This document shows, piece by piece, positions 53,331 to 62,652 of a stretch of DNA of 64,000 nucleotides. The translations under genes were made by a program, and so were the position numbers. The notes beneath the pieces were generated by a model. That model was given only the letters and a program-made list of their open reading frames with translations, had not been told where the DNA came from and searched no databases. Positions within the stretch are counted from its first letter, which is position 1. Every line of letters starts with the position of its first letter. The DNA comes from Deferribacteres bacterium (GTDB taxonomy: Bacteria > Zhuqueibacterota > Zhuqueibacteria > Zhuqueibacterales > Geothermadaptataceae), in NCBI GenBank assembly GCA_020633675.1, contig JACKDE010000002.1:744001-808000 (forward strand), in the 5' to 3' direction.

Positions 53331-53978
53331 CTACTTGATCAAGTTAAAACCTAAAGCAGCTTCAATACTAATGACCTGGTTTTTGACATCAGAATTTTCA
53401 CCGGTGTCGTCGATTTTAGTGAGCCCCATATTGTATTTGCCGACGATGCTCAGCTTGTTGCTGCCCACCGGCAGGCTGAAGCCAGCTCCAAAAATCAATG
53501 CAAATTCTGTGCTTTTGATGTCTTCTTTGACGTCGATTTCGGCAGAACCTTCATCGACTTCGCCTTTGGCTTTTGCGCTCAAATTAAAGCCAACTGCCGG
53601 GCCGATGAATGCCATCGGTGTGATGCTGCTCTCGGCATTGCCGAGATTAACCATCATGAGCAACGGAATTTCCAGGTAGGTCAGGTTGATTTTTGCAGTA
53701 ATTTTTTGACCTGCTTCGGTGATGGTCTGTTTCGCGCCTTTCGCGCTCAAGAGCACTTCCGGTTGCAGCGAAATGCTGTTGCTCAAGCCCCAATTGGCAA
53801 ATCCGCCGAAAACCAGGCCGGTCTTGCTTTCGAACTCGTCACCGACATCATTGCCGGTCACCTTTGCAAAATTCGCTCCCCCTTTTACACCAACCAGTTT
53901 GAGAGCCTGCGCTTGCAGTGCGCTTGTCAGGCTTAAGCTGATAACGACTGACAAACCAATGCGAACAATGTTCTTCAT
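53331..53978 (-). CDS. PorT-like outer-membrane beta-barrel protein
   Basis: 215 residues. Signal peptide ending near LQAQ (24), then LVGVKGGANFAKVTG and alternating strand segments such as SISLQPEVLLSAKGAKQ, LTYLEIPLLMMV and a terminal ISIEAALGFNLIK, a typical eight-strand barrel ending in a hydrophobic-aromatic C-terminus. This is the PorT/outer-membrane-protein-beta-barrel-2 type. A related gene lies 200 bases away on the same strand. Probable structural or assembly role; not assigned. Confidence 0.8.
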   Translation of the reverse strand: MKNIVRIGLSVVISLSLTSALQAQALKLVGVKGGANFAKVTGNDVGDEFESKTGLVFGGFANWGLSNSISLQPEVLLSAKGAKQTITEAGQKITAKINLTYLEIPLLMMVNLGNAESSITPMAFIGPAVGFNLSAKAKGEVDEGSAEIDVKEDIKSTEFALIFGAGFSLPVGSNKLSIVGKYNMGLTKIDDTGENSDVKNQVISIEAALGFNLIK

Positions 53979-54175
53979 GGGATTCCCTTTGCAAAAAAGT
54001 ACAAGAGAACCTTTCGTCCTTTTTGACCTGTATTGACGTCTCGCTCATCCGTCAGCACAGCACAATTGTGCAAAAAATGATTGGTTCTAAAAATGAGCGA
54101 CCGAATTTAATCGTTTTATTGTGATTTGCAACGACTATTTTTAGGCTGGGAATCCCGGTTTTGGATGGTGTTGAG

Positions 54176-54820
54176 TTATTTCTCACCAATACCAAAACCG
54201 AAGCCTATTTCGAAGGAGAGCATACGGTTTTTCACGTCGAAAGCGTTCTCTACGCTTTTGTCGATGGTGGACATACCGATGGCATATTGCACAGAGAACG
54301 TCAGCAGGTTTTTGCCCACAGGCACACCCAGTCCACCGCCAAAAATCCAACTCAAATCAGTTTCCTGTGTCGCATCTTTTAAATCGATCTCAGTCAGGCC
54401 CTGCCCGGGAATCAATTCATCGGCCTTGGCAGAAACAAGAAAGGACATGCAAGGGCCGCTGAACAGCATTGGCCGAACCGGTGCATCGCCGGCGGGGATG
54501 TGCAGCGTAACCAATACAGGCAGGTCAAAATAATTCAATCTTACTCCGGCGTCGTATGTTTGGCCATTATCCTGCACAGGTTGCAGGGCGCCTCTTGCCG
54601 AAATTGTTGCGTGTGCCTGCAGAGCAATGAGCGGATTGAGAGGAAAAAGCGCGAACAAACCACCAGACATGCTATTGCGCTTTTCCGCATTGGTGATATC
54701 TTTGCCCGCCAGCGTTGCGGAGGTATACCCCAGTTTTGCACCAAGGTATTGCGCCTGTGCACTGGAAAAACAGGCGAACATCAGGCTGACTGAAGCGATC
54801 AAGAGCATTTTATTCTTCAT
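54176..54820 (-). CDS. second PorT-like outer-membrane beta-barrel protein
   Basis: 215 residues from ATG 54820 (GAAAGG upstream); the longer frame has no signal-like sequence. Signal peptide to about residue 24 (SAQAQ), then LGAKLGYTSATLAG, LNYFDLPVLVTLH and a barrel-type end SFEIGFGFGIGEK. Shares its length, strand pattern and EIDLKD / EIDVKED loop with the neighbouring barrel, so the two are paralogues, though diverged. Confidence 0.8.
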   Translation of the reverse strand: MKNKMLLIASVSLMFACFSSAQAQYLGAKLGYTSATLAGKDITNAEKRNSMSGGLFALFPLNPLIALQAHATISARGALQPVQDNGQTYDAGVRLNYFDLPVLVTLHIPAGDAPVRPMLFSGPCMSFLVSAKADELIPGQGLTEIDLKDATQETDLSWIFGGGLGVPVGKNLLTFSVQYAIGMSTIDKSVENAFDVKNRMLSFEIGFGFGIGEK

Positions 54821-54991
54821 AGAAAACCTTTCAGTGTGGTTTGGTAAATTGGTCGATTTGGTGGAAGTCCACTGTGCATCACAAACCGTACTCATTGAGT
54901 TGACAAAGATATTTTCTTTTCAAATATTGACAACAATAATAGACCCAGTTTTATCTATGATGTTGGAAAGTAAGTATTAAAAGGTGGTTCC

Positions 54992-55435
54992 ATGCGAAAA
55001 ATAATGCTGATTTTTTGCCTGCTCGTATTTGTGGCATGCTCGGGCAATTCAAGTGAAAACAACAAGGCTGCGGCCGGTAGCGCACAAGAAAGCAGTGAAA
55101 TACAACTCCAAAACATCTCGGCCGATTCAGCCTACGCCATGATGCAGCGCAATGCCGATAATCCGAATTTTGTGGTGCTCGATGTGCGTACGCCAGGCGA
55201 ATTTCAGAGCGGACACCTTGCGAACGCGATCGATATCGATTTCCGCGCCAGCAATTTTAAGCAGAAGGTGGCCGAACTCGACAAGGATAAAACGTATCTG
55301 ATTCATTGCCGCAGTGGCAATCGCAGCGGTCAGGCGCTGCCGGTTTTAAAAGAACTCGGATTCAAGAAAATCTATCATTTGAACCGGGGCATGATCGAGT
55401 GGAATGAACGTGATCTGCCGGTGGTGACCGAGTAA
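54992..55435 (+). CDS. rhodanese-domain lipoprotein
   Basis: 147 residues. Lipobox at Cys16 (VFVAC), a short Ser/Ala linker, then a single rhodanese domain with DVRTPGEF at 64-71 and active-site Cys106 in HCRSGNRSG. Probably transfers sulfur or binds it in the periplasm. GGTGG upstream of the ATG. TTGACA boxes near 54900 and 54927 may provide its promoter, with a weak -10. The ABC binding protein follows 16 bases after its stop, so it may lead that operon. Confidence 0.88.
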   Translation: MRKIMLIFCLLVFVACSGNSSENNKAAAGSAQESSEIQLQNISADSAYAMMQRNADNPNFVVLDVRTPGEFQSGHLANAIDIDFRASNFKQKVAELDKDKTYLIHCRSGNRSGQALPVLKELGFKKIYHLNRGMIEWNERDLPVVTE

Positions 55436-55451
55436 ATTGAGCGAGGATAAA

Positions 55452-56456
55452 ATGCTGAAAAAGATCATCAAATGGACGATTTTAGGGGGCGCGCTGGCAC
55501 TGTTGGCAGCGTGTGGAAGCAACGACCAAAATACCAGGCTGCGCATTTCGGTGATTCCGAAGGCCACTTCGCACGAATTCTGGCAGTCGGTGCATGCCGG
55601 TGCGATCAGAGCAGGCAAAGAACTCGATGTTGAGGTCGTTTGGATTGGCCCGGAAAAAGAGGACGACCGGCAGCAGCAAATCGCGCTCATCGACAATCAG
55701 GTGATGAACCAGGTCGATGGCATCGTACTGGCTCCGCTGGACAAGGTCGCTGTACTGCGACCGGTGAAAAATGCCGTGACGAAAAATGTGCCGGTGATTA
55801 TTTATGATTCGAATCTGGAAGGTTCGGAGGATATCCGTACCAGTTTTGTGGCGACCAACAATCGCGAAGGTGGACGTATTGCCGGTGAGCAGCTCGGCAA
55901 CATGCTCAACGGTTCCGGCAAAGTGGTGTTGCTGCGCTATCTCGAAGGCTCGGCCAGCACCACCAACCGTGAGGCTGGCTTTCTGGAAGCATTGCAGAAA
56001 TTCCCGGATATCGAGTTGGTGAGTGATGAACAATATGCAGGCGTAACGGTGGCCTCGGCTCAACAAGCCAGCGAAAATCTGCTGCTGCGCTTCACTGGCC
56101 CGGACGGTAAGCTCACCATTGATGGCATTTTTTGCCCGAATGAATCCAGCACCTATGGCATGCTGCAAGCTTTGCGCCGGCAACGATTGGGCGGCACAGT
56201 CACCTTCGTCGGCTTTGACGCCAGCGAGTCGCTGATCGAAGGCCTGGAATCGCGTGACATCAGCGGGCTGGTGGTACAGAATCCGTTTAAAATGGGCTAT
56301 ATCGGTGTCAAAACCATGGTCCAGCACCTCAAAGGGGAGCCGGTCGAAAAAATCATCGATACGGGCGTTGCGTTTGTCACCCCGGAAAATATGAACGAGC
56401 CAGCAATGCAGGAATTGATCAAGCCGGATTTGGATAAATGGCTGAACATGCAATAA
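55452..56456 (+). CDS. sugar ABC transporter substrate-binding lipoprotein
   Basis: 334 residues from ATG 55452, GAGGAT upstream. Lipobox Cys21 (LLAAC). Periplasmic binding-protein fold of the RbsB/ribose cluster: ISVIPKATSHEFW, the DGIVLAPLDKVA and TNNREGGRIAGEQL hinge segments, and a late VQNPFKMGYIGVKT. Binds a sugar or sugar derivative. Overlaps or abuts the ATPase gene, and downstream genes point to an aldonate/uronate-type substrate. Confidence 0.92.
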   Translation: MLKKIIKWTILGGALALLAACGSNDQNTRLRISVIPKATSHEFWQSVHAGAIRAGKELDVEVVWIGPEKEDDRQQQIALIDNQVMNQVDGIVLAPLDKVAVLRPVKNAVTKNVPVIIYDSNLEGSEDIRTSFVATNNREGGRIAGEQLGNMLNGSGKVVLLRYLEGSASTTNREAGFLEALQKFPDIELVSDEQYAGVTVASAQQASENLLLRFTGPDGKLTIDGIFCPNESSTYGMLQALRRQRLGGTVTFVGFDASESLIEGLESRDISGLVVQNPFKMGYIGVKTMVQHLKGEPVEKIIDTGVAFVTPENMNEPAMQELIKPDLDKWLNMQ

Positions 56457-57970
56457 TGCAGCAGCCCGAAGAAGCGCCGCGTTTGCAGATGCGCGGTATC
56501 CAGAAAAGCTTTGGCGCAACGCGCGCGCTCATCGGCGTGGATTTTGATGTGCATGCCCGCGAAGTGCACGCGTTGGTCGGTGAAAACGGCGCAGGCAAAA
56601 GCACACTGATGAAAATCCTTTCCGGCGCCCACCAGCCTGACGCCGGCAACATGGCGCTGAATGGCCAGCCGTACCTGCCTCGCAATCCGCTCGATGCGCG
56701 CAAACAGGGGCTGGGCATGATCTACCAGGAATTGACCCTCGCCCTCCATCTCTCGGTCGAAGAAAACATTCTGCTCGGCGTTGAACCGCGCGTGATGGGA
56801 TTTGTCAAGCGTGCCGAAATGCGCCAGCGCAGTGTGGCCGCACTGCAGCAATTGCAGCATGCTGAAATCGATCCATCGATCAAAGTTCATGATTTATCAG
56901 TGGGGGAAAGACAGCTCGTGGAAATCGCGCGCTTCCTGGCGGTTGGTTGCCAGGTGCTGGTGTTCGACGAACCGACCAGCAGCTTGTCCCATCGCGACAT
57001 CGAGCGGCTTTTCGAGATCATTCGCCGTTTGAAAAGTCAGGGCATGTCCATTATCTATATCTCTCATTTTCTTGAAGAAGTCGAGCAGATCGCCGATCGC
57101 ATTACCGTGCTGCGCGATGGCGCGGTCGCCGGCACGCTGAAAAGAAACCAGGCGGATCGTGCAGAAGTCGTGCGTCTGATGGTCGGTCGCGAGGTCGATG
57201 CACTCTATCCGCATGGCCAGCATCAGCGCGGTGAGTTGATTTTGGACATCCGGAATGCGAGCGGGGAAGTCAAGCCAAACGATGCCTCGCTGCAACTGCA
57301 TCGCGGCGAAGTGCTGGGCATTTGCGGGCTGGTCGGCGCGGGCCGCACGGAGCTGCTGCGTGCCATTTTCGGCCTCGACGCCGTGCGTTCCGGTGACATC
57401 AAAGTCGGCGTGTACTCCGGGGCCAGCTCACCGGTACAGCGCTGGCAGCAAGGCGTCGGTATGCTGAGCGAAAATCGCAAGGAAGAAGGGCTTGCTCTCA
57501 ATTTGACCATCACCGACAATATGACCATGACCAATTTGCAGGATTTCGGGCCGAGTCGGCTGGTACTGCCGAAAAATCAGAGTGCGGCAGCGAGCAAATG
57601 GATTGATCATCTCGATATTCGTTGCAGCTCGCCGGATCAGAAAGTTGGTGATTTGTCCGGCGGCAATCAGCAAAAAGTGGCGCTTGCCCGGCTTCTCCAG
57701 CACGATGTCGATGTGCTGTTGCTGGACGAGCCGACAAAAGGCGTCGATGTGGCAGCAAAAGCGCGCATTTACCAGATGATCGACCAGCTCGCACAAGGAG
57801 ATAATGGCCGCGCCTCCAAGGCTATTTTGATTGTCAGTAGCTACTTACCGGAATTGCTCGGCGTGTGCGACCGCATCGCGGTGATGGCCGATGGCCGCCT
57901 TGGCGAAAGCCGTCCGGTCGAGGAGTGGGACGAGCACTCGCTCATGCTAACTGCCACGGCCAAAGAGTAA
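56438..57970 (+). CDS. sugar ABC transporter ATP-binding protein (two ATPase domains)
   Basis: 510 residues. RbsA/XylG/MglA architecture: first Walker A GENGAGKST, signature LSVGERQLVEIAR, Walker B LVFDEPTSSLS, and a second copy with degenerate Walker A GLVGAGRTELLR, signature LSGGNQQKVALAR and VLLLDEPTKGVD. ATG 56438 is used, with GGAT upstream; ATG 56456 overlapping the TAA of the binding protein is equally possible. Powers the permease at 62653, though two secreted-protein genes separate them. Confidence 0.92.
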   Translation: MAEHAIMQQPEEAPRLQMRGIQKSFGATRALIGVDFDVHAREVHALVGENGAGKSTLMKILSGAHQPDAGNMALNGQPYLPRNPLDARKQGLGMIYQELTLALHLSVEENILLGVEPRVMGFVKRAEMRQRSVAALQQLQHAEIDPSIKVHDLSVGERQLVEIARFLAVGCQVLVFDEPTSSLSHRDIERLFEIIRRLKSQGMSIIYISHFLEEVEQIADRITVLRDGAVAGTLKRNQADRAEVVRLMVGREVDALYPHGQHQRGELILDIRNASGEVKPNDASLQLHRGEVLGICGLVGAGRTELLRAIFGLDAVRSGDIKVGVYSGASSPVQRWQQGVGMLSENRKEEGLALNLTITDNMTMTNLQDFGPSRLVLPKNQSAAASKWIDHLDIRCSSPDQKVGDLSGGNQQKVALARLLQHDVDVLLLDEPTKGVDVAAKARIYQMIDQLAQGDNGRASKAILIVSSYLPELLGVCDRIAVMADGRLGESRPVEEWDEHSLMLTATAKE

Positions 57971-58013
57971 TCGATTCCCTGTATTCAGCCCCAGGCAACA
58001 AATCCAAACCACC

Positions 58014-60458
58014 ATGAAAAAACCATTTACGTTCAAAATCTTTGCTTGCTTTCTGTTCTTATCGTGGTTCTCGGCCCAGGGCGAAACGGTTTTCTCAACC
58101 GGAACATTTCAGCTGGCTATCGATAGACAAGGATCGATCACCCGTTTCGAAGACAGTCGGACCGGTAAAAACTATTTCGCATCGGGTGAGCTTGCCCCAC
58201 TGCTGTCGATACGCGTCGCGAACAAAATGTACTTGCCGCAAACCGCTGATTTCGATGCCGTTGAACAAGTGCTCACACTCACTTTTAAAAATGATATTCA
58301 GGCCAAAATCAAGGCCGTTTCAAAATCCACTCACCTGACATTTGAGCTGATTTCCATTTCAAATCCGGAACAGATCGAGCTTGTGGTTTGGGGGCCGTAT
58401 CCAACGACAATCAAAAAAATCATCGGTGAAACAGTCGGTGTTGTGCAGAGTGAGTCCTTCGCATTGGGCCTGCAGGCGCTGAATCCCAGGACGCTCGGTG
58501 GCTATCCCTGGCAGGAAAATGATCACATGCCGCAGATCGATATTTTTGAACAGGACGATTTTTCCGATCTGAGCACCGAGGGAAAGCGAGGCGTGCTCTA
58601 TCGTGTCGAAGCGGCCAGACCGACGGATTTCGGCAGCTCATTGCAAGCGTTTTGCCGCAACCGAAACCGCGAGCGGGTAATCGCCAATTGGGATCATGAA
58701 AAATACACTGCGCCACCTTTTGACGATGGTGGCGTGATCGGCTCTAAAATCGCGCTGTTCGGCTGCCCGGTCGAGAAAACGCTGCAAACGATTGGCGTGA
58801 TCGAGCAAGCGGAAGGTTTGCCGCACCCGATGATCGATGGCGAGTGGGGCAAAACCGCCCGTTCCGCTTCGGCGGCATACCTCATTCTGGATTTCGGCGA
58901 AGAGGACATCGAGCAGGCTCTGGCCGTCACTCGAAAGTCCGGCCTGCGCTATCTCTACCATTCCGAGCCCTTCGCAACGTGGGGGCATTTCGAGCTCAGA
59001 AAAGAGTTTTTCCCGAACGGCGCGGCGAGCCTGAAAAGCTGCGTCGACCAAGCCGTTGCGCAGGGAATCATGCTCGGCGTACATACGCTGTCCAATTTCA
59101 TCACGCCGAATGACACATACGTCACGCCGGTGCCGGACGCTCGCCTTGCCAAAGTTGGAAGCAGCGTGCTCACTTCCGCCATCGATGCAGAGCAGTCGGA
59201 AATCCCCATCGAATCGCCTGATTTTTTCAACCAATTTAAGAATAATCACCTGCGCACGGTGGTGGTCGGCAACGAACTGATTCGCTACGGCACCGTTTCG
59301 CCAGCCGCGCCGTGGAAATTGCTCGACTGCCAGCGCGGCGCCTTCGGGACGGAAGCTGCCGCGCATGCAAGAGGCGCAGCCATCAGCAAGCTCGCCGATC
59401 ACGGCTACAAGGTTTTTTTGACCAATCCCGAACTGAGCATCGAAATGGCGCAGAACATTGCGGCGCTGTTCAATCAAACCGGCTTGCGACAAATTTCCTT
59501 CGATGGCCTTGAAGGCAATCGCTCGACCGGCATGGGCAATTACGGCGAGATTCTGTTCACCAAAACCTGGTTCGATCATCTGAATGGCGAAATCAAGCAG
59601 CACTACATCGCCGATGCCAGCCGCACCTCGCACTTTTTCTGGCACATTTACTCGCGCATGAATTGGGGCGAGCCGTGGTATGCCGGATTTCGCGAAAGCC
59701 AGACCGAGTATCGCTTGAAAAACCAGAGATATTTTCGACGAAATTTGATGCCCGCCATGCTCGGCTGGTTCAAAATGATGCCCGAGACCAGCATCGAGGA
59801 TATCGAATGGATGCTGGCGCGCTCGGCGGCTTTCAACGCCGGCTATGCCTTCGTCACCAGCTACTCGACCATCGCGCAAAATGGCCATGCCGAGGCGATT
59901 TTGCAGCTTTTGGGCGAGTGGGAAAAGGCGCGCATGGCGGACGCATTTTCCAGCGAGCAACAAACGCGCATGGAAGACATTAAAAATGAATTCCGTCTCG
60001 AAACGATTGGTGCGCGTTCCTGGAATCTCTATCAAGTGTACTCGTTCAAATTCAGGCACGAGAAGACGGTTCGGCAGCCTGGCGAACCGCTTTATTCAAG
60101 TTTCAATTTTGAGAATCCTGCTGCCGGGCAAGCGATGGAGTTCACCCTGACCGCCGTCGATACGGACATTCGCCAAATCAAAATGGAGCTGGACAATTAC
60201 AGGGAAATATCGCTGCCTGTGGAGCTGAAGGCTGGAGAAACACTCAAATATGAGGGTGGCAACACAGCCACGCTTTTCAGTAAAACCTGGCAAAAGCTTG
60301 GCGAAATCGCCATCGACGCGTCGGCGCTGACCGTTGCGCCCGGCGAGCACATGCTAAACTTCGATTGCCAATTTTCCGGCAGCAAAGAGGCGGTAGCCAA
60401 GCTGGCAATTCGATTTTTTGATGCAGCGGAGAGAATTGTAGACAGAGTAGATGAATAG
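58014..60458 (+). CDS. large secreted protein of unknown family, possible glycosidase
   Basis: 814 residues with a signal peptide to about residue 23 (WFSAQG). The N-terminal part is beta-rich, like the domain that precedes many alpha-galactosidase-type barrels. The middle (about 280-640) alternates strands and helices with many Trp, Asp and Glu, including YLILDFGEEDIEQALAV, RQISFDGLEGNRS and MNWGEPWYAGFR, which would suit a TIM-barrel glycosidase. A beta-sandwich-like domain follows. I cannot name a family. It sits between the ATPase and permease genes of a sugar ABC system, so it likely processes the imported substrate's polymer. Confidence 0.75.
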   Translation: MKKPFTFKIFACFLFLSWFSAQGETVFSTGTFQLAIDRQGSITRFEDSRTGKNYFASGELAPLLSIRVANKMYLPQTADFDAVEQVLTLTFKNDIQAKIKAVSKSTHLTFELISISNPEQIELVVWGPYPTTIKKIIGETVGVVQSESFALGLQALNPRTLGGYPWQENDHMPQIDIFEQDDFSDLSTEGKRGVLYRVEAARPTDFGSSLQAFCRNRNRERVIANWDHEKYTAPPFDDGGVIGSKIALFGCPVEKTLQTIGVIEQAEGLPHPMIDGEWGKTARSASAAYLILDFGEEDIEQALAVTRKSGLRYLYHSEPFATWGHFELRKEFFPNGAASLKSCVDQAVAQGIMLGVHTLSNFITPNDTYVTPVPDARLAKVGSSVLTSAIDAEQSEIPIESPDFFNQFKNNHLRTVVVGNELIRYGTVSPAAPWKLLDCQRGAFGTEAAAHARGAAISKLADHGYKVFLTNPELSIEMAQNIAALFNQTGLRQISFDGLEGNRSTGMGNYGEILFTKTWFDHLNGEIKQHYIADASRTSHFFWHIYSRMNWGEPWYAGFRESQTEYRLKNQRYFRRNLMPAMLGWFKMMPETSIEDIEWMLARSAAFNAGYAFVTSYSTIAQNGHAEAILQLLGEWEKARMADAFSSEQQTRMEDIKNEFRLETIGARSWNLYQVYSFKFRHEKTVRQPGEPLYSSFNFENPAAGQAMEFTLTAVDTDIRQIKMELDNYREISLPVELKAGETLKYEGGNTATLFSKTWQKLGEIAIDASALTVAPGEHMLNFDCQFSGSKEAVAKLAIRFFDAAERIVDRVDE

Positions 60459-60520
60459 TTTTTCTGCTAAAATGATGCATACTGGGAAATCCTTTAATTG
60501 AGCAAAAAGTGAGGGGAATC

Positions 60521-62608
60521 ATGATGAACTATTTTCATGACGGCCAATTCAGATTATTCACGCTGAGTCTGAATGTGTTTCTGAACGTTTGTGCGATTGA
60601 TATTATCTTTGCACAAGATTTCTGGCAGGCGCTTCCCGGACCTTATGGCGGCAGTGTCCGAGAAATTGTTGAGCATCCAAGTGGTGCGTTGTTCGCCGGT
60701 ACCGATGGCGGCTTGTTCCGCTCGATGGATAATGGTGACAACTGGCAACGCATGCCGCTCGGGCTTGATGTCGGCGATTTCCGCCATTTGTATGTCACCT
60801 CCTGGGGCGATGTCTGGGCATGGACGCTATGGCCGCCTTATGATCAGGTTTTTCGTTCGCAAGATGGCGGTGATACCTGGCAGCTTATACGAAATTTGCC
60901 AAATAATTTCAACGGCCTGCTGGCTGATGACAAAGATGGAAACTTGTATAATATGGCAGGGGACGCCGGTATCTATCAATCCGTCGATCGCGGCGAAACA
61001 TGGGCACAATTTGCCTTGAATGGGCAGCGGATTTATCAGTTTTTCACGACCTCCGGCGGATCATGGTTTGCCTCTGCTGAGAATGGCATCTTTCGAACAA
61101 AAGATCAAGGAGCGAGTTGGCAGTATGAAGAATTGCAGAGCTCGGCTTTGCATGATTTTATTGAGAGCCCAGATGGCTACATTTTTACCCGAAGTCAAGA
61201 ACTGGGTCTATTTCGCTCTGATGACAATGGGGCGAGTTGGCAACCGATAAATGAAGGTATTCCTGCTTCACGCTATGTCGAAGCGTTAGTTTTGCAATCA
61301 TCTGGGCGGCTTCTTGCCGGCCAATCCGGCAATGGCGTATATTATTCTACAAACAATGGTGAAAGCTGGCAACATCTTGGCTTGGCGCAACGGTCAATTG
61401 TTTCGCTTGCAGCCAAAAAAAACGGCGATATTTTTGCGGGTACGGTGAGCGAGGGAATTTACCGATCCGAAGATGACGGAAATTCGTGGCAGCAAATCAA
61501 TACCGGGATCAATGCGGCACGCATTCGGCAATTGCAGGCAAAATCACAGGGTGAAATTTTTGCTGTCATAGCCGATCACAGCCTATACCGTTCGAGGAGC
61601 AACGGCTTCGATTGGGAGCTCATCCCCACAACAAATCTTGGACAGATAAAGGTCGATCCTGAAGATACGTTGTGGGCATTGACGTATCCGGATATCATCA
61701 TCGCACCGGACGATCCTGCAAATATGCGTAAAGTCAACTTTTTGCCATCAAACCGGTCAGCCATTGCCATTACATTTACACAAAAATATGGTGTGATCGT
61801 TCTCTCTTCGTCGAGAGAGATTTACAATTCAATGGATCGGGGAAATACCTGGCAACGTCGAGGAGCGCTTGCCGATTCGATTCGATTTGAACAAATGACA
61901 AGCAATATATTATCTCATTTGTATGTCAGGACGCTCGGAGATGTCTACTACTCGAAAGATGGTGGTATAAATTGGGAAAGAATCTACCCGGAAAGTCCAC
62001 ACGGAGGTGTGCGTGACATCGTTTCTGATGCGCTTGGGCGTATTTATGTTACCACTTCAGAAGGATTGCTTCGATCAAGCGAACCTTTTAGAAACTGGGA
62101 TAATTTGTTGCCCGAGCAATCGGCTCGCCTTATCGCGATTTCATCAACCGGCGCCTTGGCTATAACGACGAATTGGCATCAAATATTTTTTTCAACGGAC
62201 AACGGTGCCAAATGGCATTCGGAACAATCCGGAATCGGAGAGCAGGTTTTTTGGGCTCTCCTTATATCGCCGGAAAATTATATTTATGCAGGCACGCAAG
62301 CTTTTGGTGCTTTTCGCACAACTCAAAAGCTGGCATTGCAACCTGAGCGTTTTTCGCTGACAAAAAGTTTTCCCAATCCTTTTAATGCCATGACCAATAT
62401 CCAGTTTACACTTGCTGAAACTGGTTACACCCAAGCGGTAATTTATAATATTCTGGGGCAGGAAGTTGAAACATTGGTGGATATGGAACTACCTGCTGGC
62501 ATTTATACTGTTTCGTGGCAACCATCCGGCGTGCCCAGCGGGCTTTATCTTTGTCGGTTGAAAACGACAAAAGGGATTGAAACAACAAAACTCTTATTGG
62601 TGCGATAG
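60521..62608 (+). CDS. secreted beta-propeller (BNR/Asp-box) protein with type IX sorting domain
   Basis: 695 residues from ATG 60521, GAGGGGA upstream. Signal region to about residue 35. About eleven repeated blades carry GG(D/N)xWQ-type Asp boxes (NGDNWQR, GGDTWQL, RGETWAQ, GASWQ, GESWQ, GNSWQQ, RGNTWQR, GINWER). The end (about 610-695) is a sorting domain with SFPNPFNAMTNIQF and ILGQEVETLVD. Blade content resembles sialidase-like/YCF48-like propellers, which often bind rather than cleave; no sialidase catalytic residues are evident. Lies in the sugar ABC operon and may bind the polymer at the cell surface. Confidence 0.8.
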   Translation: MMNYFHDGQFRLFTLSLNVFLNVCAIDIIFAQDFWQALPGPYGGSVREIVEHPSGALFAGTDGGLFRSMDNGDNWQRMPLGLDVGDFRHLYVTSWGDVWAWTLWPPYDQVFRSQDGGDTWQLIRNLPNNFNGLLADDKDGNLYNMAGDAGIYQSVDRGETWAQFALNGQRIYQFFTTSGGSWFASAENGIFRTKDQGASWQYEELQSSALHDFIESPDGYIFTRSQELGLFRSDDNGASWQPINEGIPASRYVEALVLQSSGRLLAGQSGNGVYYSTNNGESWQHLGLAQRSIVSLAAKKNGDIFAGTVSEGIYRSEDDGNSWQQINTGINAARIRQLQAKSQGEIFAVIADHSLYRSRSNGFDWELIPTTNLGQIKVDPEDTLWALTYPDIIIAPDDPANMRKVNFLPSNRSAIAITFTQKYGVIVLSSSREIYNSMDRGNTWQRRGALADSIRFEQMTSNILSHLYVRTLGDVYYSKDGGINWERIYPESPHGGVRDIVSDALGRIYVTTSEGLLRSSEPFRNWDNLLPEQSARLIAISSTGALAITTNWHQIFFSTDNGAKWHSEQSGIGEQVFWALLISPENYIYAGTQAFGAFRTTQKLALQPERFSLTKSFPNPFNAMTNIQFTLAETGYTQAVIYNILGQEVETLVDMELPAGIYTVSWQPSGVPSGLYLCRLKTTKGIETTKLLLVR

Positions 62609-62652
62609 TAATCAAAGCTCTAAAAACAAAGAACAAAGGACTCCTACCACAC

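Noticed and set aside
58638..60059. 473-codon minus-strand ORF opposite the 814-residue secreted protein
   Set aside because: No start signal or domain; the plus strand has signal peptide and operon context.
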